A stretch of 64,000 nt of DNA from Promethearchaeota archaeon Loki_b31 (GTDB lineage: Archaea > Asgardarchaeota > Lokiarchaeia > Sigyniarchaeales > SOKP01). Location of the stretch: contig NJBI01000003.1 of assembly GCA_005222975.1 (NCBI GenBank), positions 62,001-126,000 on the forward strand, given 5' to 3'. Below, piece by piece: positions 27,831-37,652 of this stretch. The notes under the pieces were generated by a model, which worked only from the letters and a program-made list of their open reading frames with translations, was not told the origin of the DNA and ran no database searches. Position numbers and translations under genes: made by a program. The number at the start of each line of letters is the position of its first letter. Position 1 is the first letter of the stretch.

Positions 27831-28857
27831 ATTGTTTTGACTTATTTAATTTAATCAAAATAAACGGCACCAGATACGATAGAATGAACCCAATTATAGC
27901 ATATCTTATATATCTGTAGAAAACTGAATCAAATACGCCTCTAAAAGCTTCAAGAGCAAAGTAAACTACAAAAATAATAACTAAACCGATTATTAAATTT
28001 ATAATCTTCCATTTTAAAGTTAATTTACTCGGTTCGTAATTAATGTACTCATTCTCAAGTACATATCCGATTCCAAGTCCTAACATTACTCCACAAACCT
28101 GAGCAAATCTACCTGTATCGGTAAAAGCAGGAGGTGTTGGAAGAAGGTTCAGATAGGATGTGGGAAATAAAAGTATCCCCAATAAAAAGAGAAATAAAGA
28201 GGTTATAATAACTATTATCAATTTCACTGGTAGATTTAATTTATTGAATTGTTTCGATCCATAAGGCTCTAAATTAATAAATAACACTAAAATTCCTAAT
28301 CCTATTAAAAATCCACCAATAACATCTTCAAGGTCATGCACGCCTATAATCATTCTTGATATTGCAATTAGGAAAATGAGGATCCCCATAACTATAACGA
28401 AATAAAGCTTTTCTCGAAATTCATATGCGATATAGCCCCATGTTGCTACAGCAGATTGAGTATGTGCTGAAGGAAAACCGTAGGAAGTTTCTATTAATCC
28501 ATCAGGGTTTTCTGGTGTGATTTCTCCAGGATCAGTATTAGATAATGGTCGTGGATCCTGGAAAATATTCTTTAGGAATTCATTCAAATAGACAGTATAT
28601 AATAAGCTCAATGCTAGATTTTTCGCAAATCGCTTATCATAGACGATAAAGAAAATTGCCACCATTACTATGAATACAATTGGGTCTCCAAGAAAAGTAA
28701 TTACTTTGAAAATAGAACGTACCGTAGAGGATTCACTATAAAACGCTTCATTGAAACCCAAAGCAAGAAATATAATTCCTATAATTAACACTGCAATAAA
28801 GATTACTCCAATAGTTATTAATTGTCTCTTACTTAGAATTTTATTACTTTCAGACAT
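27829..28857 (-). CDS. PAP2-family membrane phosphatase
   Basis: 342 residues, polytopic membrane protein. The three phosphatase motifs of the PAP2 superfamily are present in order: K-x6-R-P in KNIFQDPRPL, PSAH in GFPSAHTQSA, and S-R-x5-H-x3-D in SRMIIGVHDLED. They lie about residues 92-195, and a C-terminal half of four or more further membrane helices follows. Such enzymes dephosphorylate lipid phosphates, for example polyprenyl diphosphate carriers. The ATG at 28857 has an AT-rich upstream region. The stop lies inside the poly-T tract of the neighbouring candidate RNA. Confidence 0.85.
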   Translation of the reverse strand: MSESNKILSKRQLITIGVIFIAVLIIGIIFLALGFNEAFYSESSTVRSIFKVITFLGDPIVFIVMVAIFFIVYDKRFAKNLALSLLYTVYLNEFLKNIFQDPRPLSNTDPGEITPENPDGLIETSYGFPSAHTQSAVATWGYIAYEFREKLYFVIVMGILIFLIAISRMIIGVHDLEDVIGGFLIGLGILVLFINLEPYGSKQFNKLNLPVKLIIVIITSLFLFLLGILLFPTSYLNLLPTPPAFTDTGRFAQVCGVMLGLGIGYVLENEYINYEPSKLTLKWKIINLIIGLVIIFVVYFALEAFRGVFDSVFYRYIRYAIIGFILSYLVPFILIKLNKSKQ

Positions 28858-29154
28858 AATTAATACCTTAATTTACATTGGTAAAATTAAATTGTTATAA
28901 GGATTAATAAATGTTTTGCAAAATAGATGAATAAAACAGAAAAAAAAGCTAAAACAATTATTAATAGTTGGATTTTAATCGTTATTATATTTTGCCAACA
29001 TTGAATTTTGTGTCCAATTCAAAATTTCTGCTTAAAATAAAAAACATTTTTATCGTTAATAGAAAGTTTGAAAAAGATTGAAAAATTAATAAAATTTTGC
29101 GTAAGTTAACGGTTTAAATATGAAGTAAAACAAAAACTATCAGGTGTCAGGCTA

Positions 29155-29436
29155 ATTTACTATCGTGGATACATCTTAATTCGCTTGAAAATTATTGGAA
29201 CGCAGTGGAAGATCGTAGAAAAATTAAATAATTTACAACCCAGAAAAGGTGAAGATTGGAGGATTACTTACGCATCCCCTACTTATGGCGGTTGGGATTT
29301 AATTGTAGAATGTATTTTTAATAATTTAGAAGATTTGGATAAAATCGTGTCCTTCTGTCGAACTGATGAAGATTTAAAAGAGTGGATCGATGCTACAACA
29401 ACTCTGATCAGCACAAAAAGAAATTTTGAAGAATAG
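29155..29436 (+). CDS. Stand-alone AsnC/Lrp ligand-binding (RAM) domain protein, probable ATT start
   Basis: About 93 residues with the beta-alpha-beta-beta-alpha-beta RAM pattern: GYILIRLK as strand 1, a helix with KIVEKLNN, GGWDLIVECIF as a central strand, LEDLDKIVSF as a helix and the closing TTTLI strand. Stand-alone RAM domains bind amino acids or similar ligands and act without their own DNA-binding part. The frame is closed by TAA at 29107-29109 and has no ATG/GTG/TTG before strand 1; TTG 29185 would delete it. ATT 29155 lies eight bases after AGGTG (29142-29146). It may assist the Lrp-type regulators of the genome. Confidence 0.65.
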   Translation: MYYRGYILIRLKIIGTQWKIVEKLNNLQPRKGEDWRITYASPTYGGWDLIVECIFNNLEDLDKIVSFCRTDEDLKEWIDATTTLISTKRNFEE

Positions 29437-29459
29437 AGGTTTGTTTCTTATTTTATAAC

Positions 29460-30458
29460 TCAAATCAAATTATTAATAATTATCTCGGAAATGTCTGACG
29501 AGTATTCACCTGTTCTCCTGATGCTTTCAATTATAAATCCGATTTCAACCAGATACTCTGAATTTGGATTAATTTTTATGGTATTACAGGCTTTTGTTAA
29601 GTTTTCAATGGATTCAATATTTTCATTTGCTAAATTTAAGTCATTTTGAAGCCATGCATCTAAACTCATATTTAATAAGTCCAAAGATATTTTACTTGCA
29701 TTCATAATGTTTTTGTATAATCCCTTATCGATTTTTTGGTAATCTATAAGTAAAACATTTCGCGCGATTTTTACGGCGTGGTCCGCAATTCGCTCTAGAA
29801 ATCGGCTTATGAATTTATAATTACTGGCATCTTCTAATGTAATATTTAATTTTTGGCACAATATAATATCTCGTAATACAATATGAGCCTGACGCTCGAC
29901 TAGCCAATTCAATCGATCAATTTCATCGTCACTTTCAATTACTTTTTCCGCTAGCCTTTTATCCCCAGTTTCCAAGGCTTTAAGTGCGTCCTCGTGCATA
30001 CCATTAGATAGGATATACATCCTCCTGATCGTTTTTTCAAATGGCATTTCTTTTGGGTCGAGTAAATCTTTTATTATAATATTATTATCTGTTTCCTCCA
30101 TTATTTCAGTCCCTATTGTAATTTTTCTGAAATTTCTTATAGTATCTCTTATTTGTGACTCAATCTTTTTACTAGATTTCACTTCTATAATGTTATACCC
30201 CATGATATAAGCCCCAACTAATAATCGAAACAAGAAATCAGAGTCTTTAATCTCGTCAACATCGAACTTCTTTTCTCTTACAAGTTTTTCTGAACTTATG
30301 TAAGGAGTAATAAGCAAATTACCATCTGGTTGTGAAAGGATTCCAATAGTATCTTTAGCCTGAATTCCGTGCTTATCAATCCATTCCCTTGGTAGACTAA
30401 CGATATAAGTAGACCCACCCGTTTTTTGTACTTTTCTTGTTTCAATATTGAACGACAT
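29460..30458 (-). CDS. AbrB/SpoVT-PhoU-type regulator (phosphate uptake regulator-like)
   Basis: 332 residues. The first 50 form an AbrB/SpoVT swapped-hairpin DNA-binding domain (VQKTGGSTYIVSLPREWIDKHGI). The rest contains PhoU-like three-helix bundles with the acidic E/DxxxD patterns (KVIESDDEIDRL, SRFLERIADHAVKIARN). This fusion is the usual archaeal form of PhoU and is thought to couple phosphate status to transcription. No pst transporter genes are adjacent; the neighbour upstream is an ABC exporter. A GTG at 30470 would add four residues but falls in the likely ribosome binding site, so ATG 30458 is preferred. Confidence 0.8.
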   Translation of the reverse strand: MSFNIETRKVQKTGGSTYIVSLPREWIDKHGIQAKDTIGILSQPDGNLLITPYISSEKLVREKKFDVDEIKDSDFLFRLLVGAYIMGYNIIEVKSSKKIESQIRDTIRNFRKITIGTEIMEETDNNIIIKDLLDPKEMPFEKTIRRMYILSNGMHEDALKALETGDKRLAEKVIESDDEIDRLNWLVERQAHIVLRDIILCQKLNITLEDASNYKFISRFLERIADHAVKIARNVLLIDYQKIDKGLYKNIMNASKISLDLLNMSLDAWLQNDLNLANENIESIENLTKACNTIKINPNSEYLVEIGFIIESIRRTGEYSSDISEIIINNLI

Positions 30459-30714
30459 AACTTTTTCCACTCAACATGTGTTTTATAAATATTATATTTA
30501 TATAGATAATAAATATTTTTTATATATTCTATATATTTTTTGGTAGCATAAAAAAAGATGGTTTTTACAACACTTTTCCTCAAGAATTTATAGATTTGTT
30601 TTAATTTACAATTTATATTTTATATTATAAATTCTATTAATGAATGATTAATTTTGATATTTAGAGTTAAAACATCGATTTTAGCTTTTTTAGATTAATA
30701 ATTTCTGACATGTT

Positions 30715-32550
30715 ATGGTGTTTAATAAGAAAGTATTAACAGCTGAGCCTGTGGTGGAGTTTTCTTCGGGAAAAGATCCGTATGTAAAATCGCGGAAAAA
30801 GGGGTCTACTAGATGGATTTTAGCTCATGTATTTCACGGCTCGAACAAGTTGTTTATAATTATTATAATTATTATAATTATCCTTGGTGCTAATATATCC
30901 TCTATTACATATATTATAATAGGCGAAACAATATCAGCACTGTTGAGTGGAAAGACGGCTTTACTAGGAAATTATATCTTAACTTTATTTCTATTGGGGA
31001 TAAGCGGTCCCGCAATGAGAATTGTGAGCCGAATGTTAATAGAGATTTTAGCGCAGAGGTTAGAAAGAGACGCACGAAGAGAGTTCTTCACAAATCTATT
31101 AGGAAAAAGTCAATCGTTTCACGACAGACAAAAAATAGGAGAGTTAATGGCAAGGGTTACAGATGATGTTAGGATGCTGAATTTCTTAATCAGCCCGGCT
31201 TTATCGTTAATTATAGAATCTTTTACATATCTATTTATCCCTATTATTTATATTGTTATGTATTTCCCTTTTCAGTTAATAGTTGAACCTGTATTCTTTT
31301 CTATTTCATTCCTTATCTTATTGAAGTCTTATTCACGTAAAATTGGACCTGTAACGGCCCGTTTAAGGGCAAATTTTGGTTTAATGACTGCTTCTTTAAG
31401 TGAGACCTTATCGGGCATCGAAGTAGTTAAGGCTACAGTCCAAGAAGAAAAAGAGATGAAAAAGTATTCTACACATGTAGAAAATTATAAAAAGGCGTTT
31501 ATTGAGCGAGGTAAGCTACAAGCAAAGTATCTCCCGATTTTAGTTCTAGCATTAGTTATAACAGCAGGTTTTACTCATAGTATTGTGCTATTCAATTTCG
31601 GATTAATGAATATCGGGCAAATTATTGCTTTCTTAGGAATTTTGGGATTGCTCCGTTTTCCTACCAATATCTCTATGTTTGTTTTTGCTATCTTTAAATT
31701 AGCAGGATCGAGTGCAGATAGACTGCTCGAGTTAATGAATAAAAAAACTGAGATTGACGAGAATAAAGAAGGTAAAAAGAAAGTTTTTAATGGTAATATA
31801 ATATTTGAGAATGTGGATTTTATCTACCCTGATGGTAAGATCTCTGTGTTAAAAGATATCTCGTTTGAAGTTAAACCTGGGCAGACAGTTGCGATAGTTG
31901 GTACAACTGGATCTGGAAAAACTACGCTAACTAAATTAATCTCGCGGCTATACGATGTTTCTAAAGGTAGAATTTTAATTGATGGGAGCGAAATTCGGGA
32001 TTATGCTTTACAAACTTTGCGAGATCAAATTTCTTATATTGAACAAGATGTATTCTTATTCTCTACAACCATTTTTGATAATATATCTTTTGGGCGAGTA
32101 AGTTCATTGGAGCAAGTTATTAATGTAGCTCAACAAGCACAAGCACATGATTTTATCAGAGAGTTGCCTGAAGAATATCAGTCGAAGGTAGGAGAAAGAG
32201 GAGTTCAGCTTAGTGGAGGTGAAAGACAAAGAATTGCCATAGCACGAGCTTTTTTATCCGATCCTCGGATTCTTATTTTAGACGATTCAACTTCAGCTAT
32301 TGACTCTAACACAGAGGACAAAATTCAGTTTGCAATTAAAAACATTTTGAAAAATCGCACTACAATTTTAATAACACACCGATTATCGCAAATTAGATGG
32401 GCTGATTTAATTATAGTTTTAAAAAATGGTGAAATCGCAGCTAAAGGGAACCATGAAGAATTACTAAAAACATCTGAAGAATATCGCAAAATTTTCGTTA
32501 AGAAATTCGATATCGAAGAAGATCAATTACTTAAGGAGGTGAGAAAATAG
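30715..32550 (+). CDS. ABC exporter subunit A (TMD-NBD, degenerate Walker B)
   Basis: 611 residues: six transmembrane helices in the first 330 residues, then the ATPase domain. Walker A is VGTTGSGKTTLTK, the signature is canonical LSGGERQR, and Walker B reads LILDDSTS, with Asp where the catalytic Glu normally sits. The first membrane helix contains nine consecutive isoleucines, encoded by an imperfect ATT/ATA repeat. The next gene supplies the complementary half, so the two form a heterodimeric exporter with one degenerate ATP site. Substrate unknown; such pumps often export lipids, peptides or drugs. Confidence 0.9.
   Translation: MVFNKKVLTAEPVVEFSSGKDPYVKSRKKGSTRWILAHVFHGSNKLFIIIIIIIIILGANISSITYIIIGETISALLSGKTALLGNYILTLFLLGISGPAMRIVSRMLIEILAQRLERDARREFFTNLLGKSQSFHDRQKIGELMARVTDDVRMLNFLISPALSLIIESFTYLFIPIIYIVMYFPFQLIVEPVFFSISFLILLKSYSRKIGPVTARLRANFGLMTASLSETLSGIEVVKATVQEEKEMKKYSTHVENYKKAFIERGKLQAKYLPILVLALVITAGFTHSIVLFNFGLMNIGQIIAFLGILGLLRFPTNISMFVFAIFKLAGSSADRLLELMNKKTEIDENKEGKKKVFNGNIIFENVDFIYPDGKISVLKDISFEVKPGQTVAIVGTTGSGKTTLTKLISRLYDVSKGRILIDGSEIRDYALQTLRDQISYIEQDVFLFSTTIFDNISFGRVSSLEQVINVAQQAQAHDFIRELPEEYQSKVGERGVQLSGGERQRIAIARAFLSDPRILILDDSTSAIDSNTEDKIQFAIKNILKNRTTILITHRLSQIRWADLIIVLKNGEIAAKGNHEELLKTSEEYRKIFVKKFDIEEDQLLKEVRK
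32533..32542 (+). promoter_or_regulatory. Perfect ribosome binding site selecting the TTG start of exporter subunit B
   Basis: AAGGAGGTGA at 32533-32542 is fully complementary to the archaeal 16S rRNA 3' end and lies nine bases before TTG 32552, inside the last codons of subunit A. It fixes the start of subunit B and couples translation of the two halves. Confidence 0.75.
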
Positions 32551-32551
32551 C

Positions 32552-34357
32552 TTGTGGGTGGGTCTTGAAGCAGAAGAATACGATCGCAAATATCAAGATA
32601 AAGTTTTACTGAAACGGATTTTATCTTATTTCTCGCCTTATAAACGAGCAATGTTTCTTGTAATTTTCTTTCTTACTATCTCATCGCTTACTACCGCTTT
32701 TCAACCTATTATAGCTTCTCTAATTATTAGTAATTTAGAAACTGCTCCAGATTTAATCTATGTTTTATTCTTAATCTTGATCATTTTTTTTTTTAATATT
32801 TCAAGCTGGGTTTTTAATTATATTAGACAGATATATTCTAATCGAGTAATTGGAAGCATAGTATTAGATATAAGAAAAGACGCTCACAAATCGGTTGTTA
32901 ATCACGATTTGTCTTTCTTTGATAAAAATCCCTTAGGAAAAATATTTTCAAGAATTAACACAGACTCAAGAGACTTCGGAGAAACTGTTGGGTTGTCAAT
33001 TGATGTAGTTTCCTCTGTTGTAGTCTTAGTTCTTTTAGTAATTGTGATGTTTACTGTGAATGTGGTTTTAACTCTCGTTCTCCTTATAACGCTCCCATTA
33101 TTTTTCGTAGCAGCGTTGTCATTTAGGAAATTTGCGAGAAAGATGACTCTTCTTGGACAGCGTGCCCTAGCTTCAGTAAACGCCTATACAAAAGAAAGTT
33201 TTTCTGGCATCCAAATAGCAAAAACATTTAGGCGAGAAAAAAAAGTTTACGATGACTTCCTTCAAGTGAATAATCAATCCTATAAGGTAAATTTAAAAAG
33301 AGCTTTCTTGTTGAATGCTATCTTTCCTACTCTTGGTTTAATTCAAGGTTTTGTTACGATGTTATTAATTCTAATAGGCAGTAACTTGGTAATAGAAGGA
33401 TTTGTTGGAGTAGGAGAATTAGTTCTCTTCATTCAAAGCATAAATCTATTATTTTTTCCCTTACTTATTATAGCATCTTTCTGGCCTATGTTTCAAACTG
33501 GTATGGCAGCTTCGGAGAGAATTTTTGCAATAATTGATACTCTCCCTCTTGTTGTTCAAAATGACAGCATTAAACCTTCAAAACTAAAAGGTGAAATTGA
33601 ATTCAAGAATTTATCATTTCGATACGATAAGGCTAAATTAGTATTTGATAACTTCTCACTGAAAGTTAACCCAGGAGAATCAATTGCTCTCGTTGGCCAT
33701 ACTGGGGCTGGTAAATCTAGTATTGCTAAATTAATCTCTAGATTTTACGAATTCCAAGGTGGAGATATTATAGTTGATGGCAAGAGTATTAGAGATTACG
33801 ATCTTAAAGAATATAGGAAGCACATAGGTATTATCCCACAAACACCGTTCTTATGGGCTGATACTGTAGAAAACAATACCAAATATGGACATGAATCTGC
33901 GACAAAAGAGGAAGTTATCAAAGCTTTAGAAATAAGTGGGGGATCTGAATGGATCGAGAGCCTTCCTGACGGTTTAGAGACAAATGTTAGAGAAAGAGGA
34001 TCTCTTCTCTCAATGGGACAGCGCCAACTAATTGTTTTCGCTCGTGTTCTGTTAGAAAATCCATCAATTCTTATCTTAGACGAAGCAACGGCTTCAGTAG
34101 ATCCATTTACTGAAACAAAAATTCAAGATGCTTTAGAAAAGACGATTGAAGGACGCACTTCAATTATTATTGCTCATCGCTTATGGACCGTTAGACGCGT
34201 TGATAGAATTGTCGTTCTGGATCATGGTAAAATAGTGGAAGAAGGAAATCACGATGAGTTGATGAAACATGGAGGAACTTACGCCAATCTTTATAACACG
34301 TATTTCAGGCACCAATCTTTAGAGTATATTGAAGAAATGGGTAATTTAAAGATCTAA
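32552..34357 (+). CDS. ABC exporter subunit B (TMD-NBD, catalytic Walker B, altered signature)
   Basis: 601 residues with six membrane helices followed by an ATPase domain. Walker A is VGHTGAGKSSIAK and Walker B has the catalytic Glu (LILDEATAS). The signature is LSMGQRQ rather than LSGGQ, so in the heterodimer the degenerate site would pair this altered signature with the Asp-type Walker B of subunit A. It begins one base after the subunit A stop, with a TTG start set by a strong ribosome binding site. Architecture matches asymmetric heterodimeric exporters such as the TM287/288 type. Confidence 0.9.
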   Translation: MWVGLEAEEYDRKYQDKVLLKRILSYFSPYKRAMFLVIFFLTISSLTTAFQPIIASLIISNLETAPDLIYVLFLILIIFFFNISSWVFNYIRQIYSNRVIGSIVLDIRKDAHKSVVNHDLSFFDKNPLGKIFSRINTDSRDFGETVGLSIDVVSSVVVLVLLVIVMFTVNVVLTLVLLITLPLFFVAALSFRKFARKMTLLGQRALASVNAYTKESFSGIQIAKTFRREKKVYDDFLQVNNQSYKVNLKRAFLLNAIFPTLGLIQGFVTMLLILIGSNLVIEGFVGVGELVLFIQSINLLFFPLLIIASFWPMFQTGMAASERIFAIIDTLPLVVQNDSIKPSKLKGEIEFKNLSFRYDKAKLVFDNFSLKVNPGESIALVGHTGAGKSSIAKLISRFYEFQGGDIIVDGKSIRDYDLKEYRKHIGIIPQTPFLWADTVENNTKYGHESATKEEVIKALEISGGSEWIESLPDGLETNVRERGSLLSMGQRQLIVFARVLLENPSILILDEATASVDPFTETKIQDALEKTIEGRTSIIIAHRLWTVRRVDRIVVLDHGKIVEEGNHDELMKHGGTYANLYNTYFRHQSLEYIEEMGNLKI

Positions 34358-34463
34358 AATAAAAAAAAGAAACTTTAATATTTGATAACTTCGAAACTTA
34401 GATTAATTTAATTTAATTCTATATCTCAATTAAATTAATATCTAACAACTTAAAGGGATTAAG

Positions 34464-35378
34464 ATGAATGAAAAATATTTTAAAAATAAAAACGCAGTAA
34501 TCACTGGAGCAGCAAGCGGGATTGGCCGATCTTTAGCCTTAGAACTTGCCAAAATGGGGACTAACCTTGTGATTTCAGATATTAACTTGGAGCGATTAGA
34601 AAACGTAAAAGAAGAAGTGGAAGCTTATAAAGTTAAAGTGGTCTCAAAGAAGTGCGATGTCTCGAAAAAATCGGATGTTAAAAGCTTGCGAGATTTAACG
34701 CTCTCAAACATGCAGGATGTACATTTTCTTTTTAGTAACGCAGGAATAGCAGCAGGCGGACATCTTGAAAGCTTTTCAAACGAAATATGGAGGAATGTCA
34801 TCAATGTAAACATATGGGGCATGATTAATTTAGTTTATGCGTTTATTCCTAAAATGGTAGAACAAGGTTTTGGGCACATTATTGTAACCAGCTCTATTGC
34901 GGGAATAATTGGAGCTGGTGGATTAATTCCGTACAGCACCTCTAAATTTGCTAATTTTGGATTCTGTGAAGCTTTGTACGGAGAATTTAAAGATAAAGGA
35001 ATAGATGTTTCTATTATTTGCCCGTTCCCTATTAAAACTAATCTAATTGAGACAGCGAAAATCAGTTTTTCTCCCGAATTACTTAATAAATATAGTCAAG
35101 AACAATTAGCTAAAGCCTTTGAAATTGGAAAGGAGCATTATTGGAACGAATTCACAAAAGGAGGATACGAATTAGAGCGTGCAATACACATCTATCTCAA
35201 AAAAATCGCTAAGAAGAAGCTTTATATAAGTGAACGTAAAATAGCAAGATTTCTCTTTTTTATAAAAGGTCTGTGGCCAAATTTTTATAAAAAGCTCGTG
35301 AGGAAAGTAGGTGCTGAACACATTAATGTGTTGGACGAATCAACTCAAACAGCCATTGATTTCATAGAAAATATCTAA
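34464..35378 (+). CDS. Short-chain dehydrogenase/reductase
   Basis: 304 residues. Nucleotide-binding TGAASGIG (residues 11-18), SNAG in FLFSNAGIAAGG, and the catalytic Ser and Tyr-x3-Lys (TSSIAG followed by PYSTSKFA) are all present. Asp-Ile after the second strand (ISDIN) suggests NAD(H) preference. The C-terminal extension of about 60 residues is basic and may contact membrane or lipid substrates. Substrate not predictable. The ATG follows AAAGGGATTAAG. Confidence 0.85.
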   Translation: MNEKYFKNKNAVITGAASGIGRSLALELAKMGTNLVISDINLERLENVKEEVEAYKVKVVSKKCDVSKKSDVKSLRDLTLSNMQDVHFLFSNAGIAAGGHLESFSNEIWRNVINVNIWGMINLVYAFIPKMVEQGFGHIIVTSSIAGIIGAGGLIPYSTSKFANFGFCEALYGEFKDKGIDVSIICPFPIKTNLIETAKISFSPELLNKYSQEQLAKAFEIGKEHYWNEFTKGGYELERAIHIYLKKIAKKKLYISERKIARFLFFIKGLWPNFYKKLVRKVGAEHINVLDESTQTAIDFIENI

Positions 35379-35480
35379 ATAATTAAAGCAATAATTTTAA
35401 AAAATTGAATATAAGAAATTTGAGAAATAAATTTTTAAATTAATTTTTTTTATTTAGTAGATTTAATTGAATTTTTAATT

Positions 35481-35975
35481 TTACAGGAATAATTCCATAA
35501 ATATCTCATCATCGTAATTCCCATTTAACTTAACTTGTTTAGCTAAAACTCCTTTTTTAATAAATCCTAATTTTTTATAGAAATTTTGTGCTTTATTATT
35601 GCTCCCTCGAACATAAATAATAATTTTTTCATAGCGATTCAATTTAGCAAAATTTATTGTGAAGCGTGCCAATTGTTCTCCAATTCCATTTCTCCTCCAA
35701 TTAGGAAGGATAAAAGTACCAATAACGCCAACATGATCGAACGAGTTTGTATATTTTGCCCATAGATCTAAAGATTGGAATCCTACTATTTGTTTTTTAA
35801 TTTCTGCTAAAAAAATCCCTTCTCGATCGGAGAGTTGGGCTATATATGTTCTCTCTTGTTCAGATGTAAAAGGAATATTAACCGCAGTATAAATTTTTTC
35901 AGCACAAATAACTTTCCATATTGAAGAAATTGCTCTTGCATCGTCAATTGTTGCTTTATGTATATTCAAGTCCAT
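35481..35975 (-). CDS. GNAT-family N-acetyltransferase
   Basis: 164 residues with the GNAT fold. The acetyl-CoA pyrophosphate-binding loop is in WRRNGIGEQL (about residue 100), preceded by the GVIGTFILPN strand and followed by the NNKAQNFYKKLGF motif of helix 4. It could modify a small-molecule amine or a protein N-terminus. ATG 35975 is preferred over TTG 35987. No operon partner is evident. Confidence 0.8.
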   Translation of the reverse strand: MDLNIHKATIDDARAISSIWKVICAEKIYTAVNIPFTSEQERTYIAQLSDREGIFLAEIKKQIVGFQSLDLWAKYTNSFDHVGVIGTFILPNWRRNGIGEQLARFTINFAKLNRYEKIIIYVRGSNNKAQNFYKKLGFIKKGVLAKQVKLNGNYDDEIFMELFL

Positions 35976-36101
35976 TATTTTTCTCAAAACTATGATTTAT
36001 ATTATATAATATTAAATTGAATTATCATATTATGTTTTCTAAGTTAAGAAAATGTAAAAATAATTGATATTATAAATAAAAGAAAAAAAAGAATAGTTTA
36101 T

Positions 36102-37460
36102 TTATAGGCGAGTAATATATCTGTTCCGTTCCCACTCGCTTACAACAACTCGATAGGCATCGTTTTCTTCTAACTTCGCGTAATAGAAGTTTTTAAATGG
36201 TTCTTCTCCAAACACTTCCTTCAAAAAATCTGAATTTCTAAACTCATTCAAGGCTTCGCTTAAACTTCCAGGTAGGGTGTTAATTCCTTCTTTTATCATC
36301 TCTTTCGTTGTCAAATTGTAGACATTTCTATCCGTTGGTTCAGTGATTTCTATATCGTCTGATAAAATTCCGTCCAATCCAGCTGATAAAAGGACCGCAA
36401 ATTGTAAGTATGGATTTCCAGCAGGATCAGGACATCTTATCTCGCATCGAGCAGCAGAAGTTTTACCGTGAAATTCGGGCACTCGTATTAAAGGTGACCT
36501 ATTCCTAAAACCCCACGCAATATAAACAGGCGCTTCAAAACCCGGTACAAGTCGCTTGTAAGAATTAGGCCAACTGCTTAGAACCGCACACATAGCTTTC
36601 GCGTGTTTAAGTTGCCCAGCGATCCACTTCTTCATAGAATAAGAAATAAAAGCCGGATCGGATTCATCGTAAAATATATTTACTCCGTTTTTCCAAAGAC
36701 TCTGATGGACGTGCATCCCAGAACCATTTATGCCATCAAAAGGTTTGGGCATAAATGTTGCCGTCATGTTATTCTTTGCTGCGACTGTCTTGACTATCAT
36801 TTTAATTATATTCGTATTGTCAGCAGTTTCTACTGCTTTACCATAGCGAAAATCGATTTCGTGCTGTCCTAATGCAACCTCGTGGTGTAAACATTCGATC
36901 TCAATTCCAAAAGCGTCGCAATATTCAGCAATCGTGTATCTCATTTTTTCGTTAATATCATACGGATCGTAATCAAAATAACCCCTCATATCTGACGGTT
37001 TAAACGCTGCCTCTCTTGATTGTTGTTCTAACATAAAAAATTCCATTTCTGGCGCGCAATAAAATGTGAATCCGTGTTTTTCCGCCTTTTTAACGGCTTT
37101 TTGAAGAATATAGCGAGGATCGCCCCCAAATCTCGTACCATCAGGATTATATATGTCGCAAAAAACGCGAGCAACCTTTCTATTGTCGTTCCTCCAAGGA
37201 ACAATGTTAAATGTGCTAGGATCAGGAAGTGCGATTTTATCAGATTCCTCTATGGCTCCATAACCCGTTATGGAACTCCCATCAAAGTTCTCGCCTATAT
37301 CAAAAAATTCTTCGATCCTTTTAGAATTTATCTCAAAAGACTTAATAATACCTTGAATATCGGTAAACTGAAGGTATATAAATTTAATATCTTCTTCTTT
37401 AACCTTCTCAATTACAGCCTCACATAACCCTTTCCTCTTCGGATCTTCCTTTTCAATCAT
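36102..37460 (-). CDS. glnA: Glutamine synthetase, type I
   Basis: 452 residues, the length of archaeal GS-I. The N-terminal beta-grasp domain contains DIQG and NFDGSSITGYG. The catalytic domain has the PEMEFFML metal ligands, NGSGMHVHQSL, and the Arg-rich GKTSAARCEIRCPDPAGNPY block. It makes glutamine from glutamate, ammonia and ATP. It is the product consumer for the glutamate dehydrogenases at 52-63 kb and the supplier for PyrG, CarA and GuaA in the window. It is a single-gene unit with no adjacent PII gene. Confidence 0.95.
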   Translation of the reverse strand: MIEKEDPKRKGLCEAVIEKVKEEDIKFIYLQFTDIQGIIKSFEINSKRIEEFFDIGENFDGSSITGYGAIEESDKIALPDPSTFNIVPWRNDNRKVARVFCDIYNPDGTRFGGDPRYILQKAVKKAEKHGFTFYCAPEMEFFMLEQQSREAAFKPSDMRGYFDYDPYDINEKMRYTIAEYCDAFGIEIECLHHEVALGQHEIDFRYGKAVETADNTNIIKMIVKTVAAKNNMTATFMPKPFDGINGSGMHVHQSLWKNGVNIFYDESDPAFISYSMKKWIAGQLKHAKAMCAVLSSWPNSYKRLVPGFEAPVYIAWGFRNRSPLIRVPEFHGKTSAARCEIRCPDPAGNPYLQFAVLLSAGLDGILSDDIEITEPTDRNVYNLTTKEMIKEGINTLPGSLSEALNEFRNSDFLKEVFGEEPFKNFYYAKLEENDAYRVVVSEWERNRYITRL

Positions 37461-37652
37461 TTTTTACATCAATCATTTTTTTAAGTTTTGATAATGGAAA
37501 TTATTCCACTTTTTGAATAAAAATGTGATATGGAATTTATAAATTTACTGATTAACTAGCGATTTATTTTAGAAAATGTATAAAAAACTAAAATTGTGGT
37601 ACAACAAAAATCTATCTTCTTGATTTTTAAGAGCGAATAGAAATTTATGGAT

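Noticed and set aside
30855..30885. ATT/ATA microsatellite as a repeat element
   Set aside because: It lies inside the exporter gene and encodes a run of isoleucines in a membrane helix; the frame is intact.
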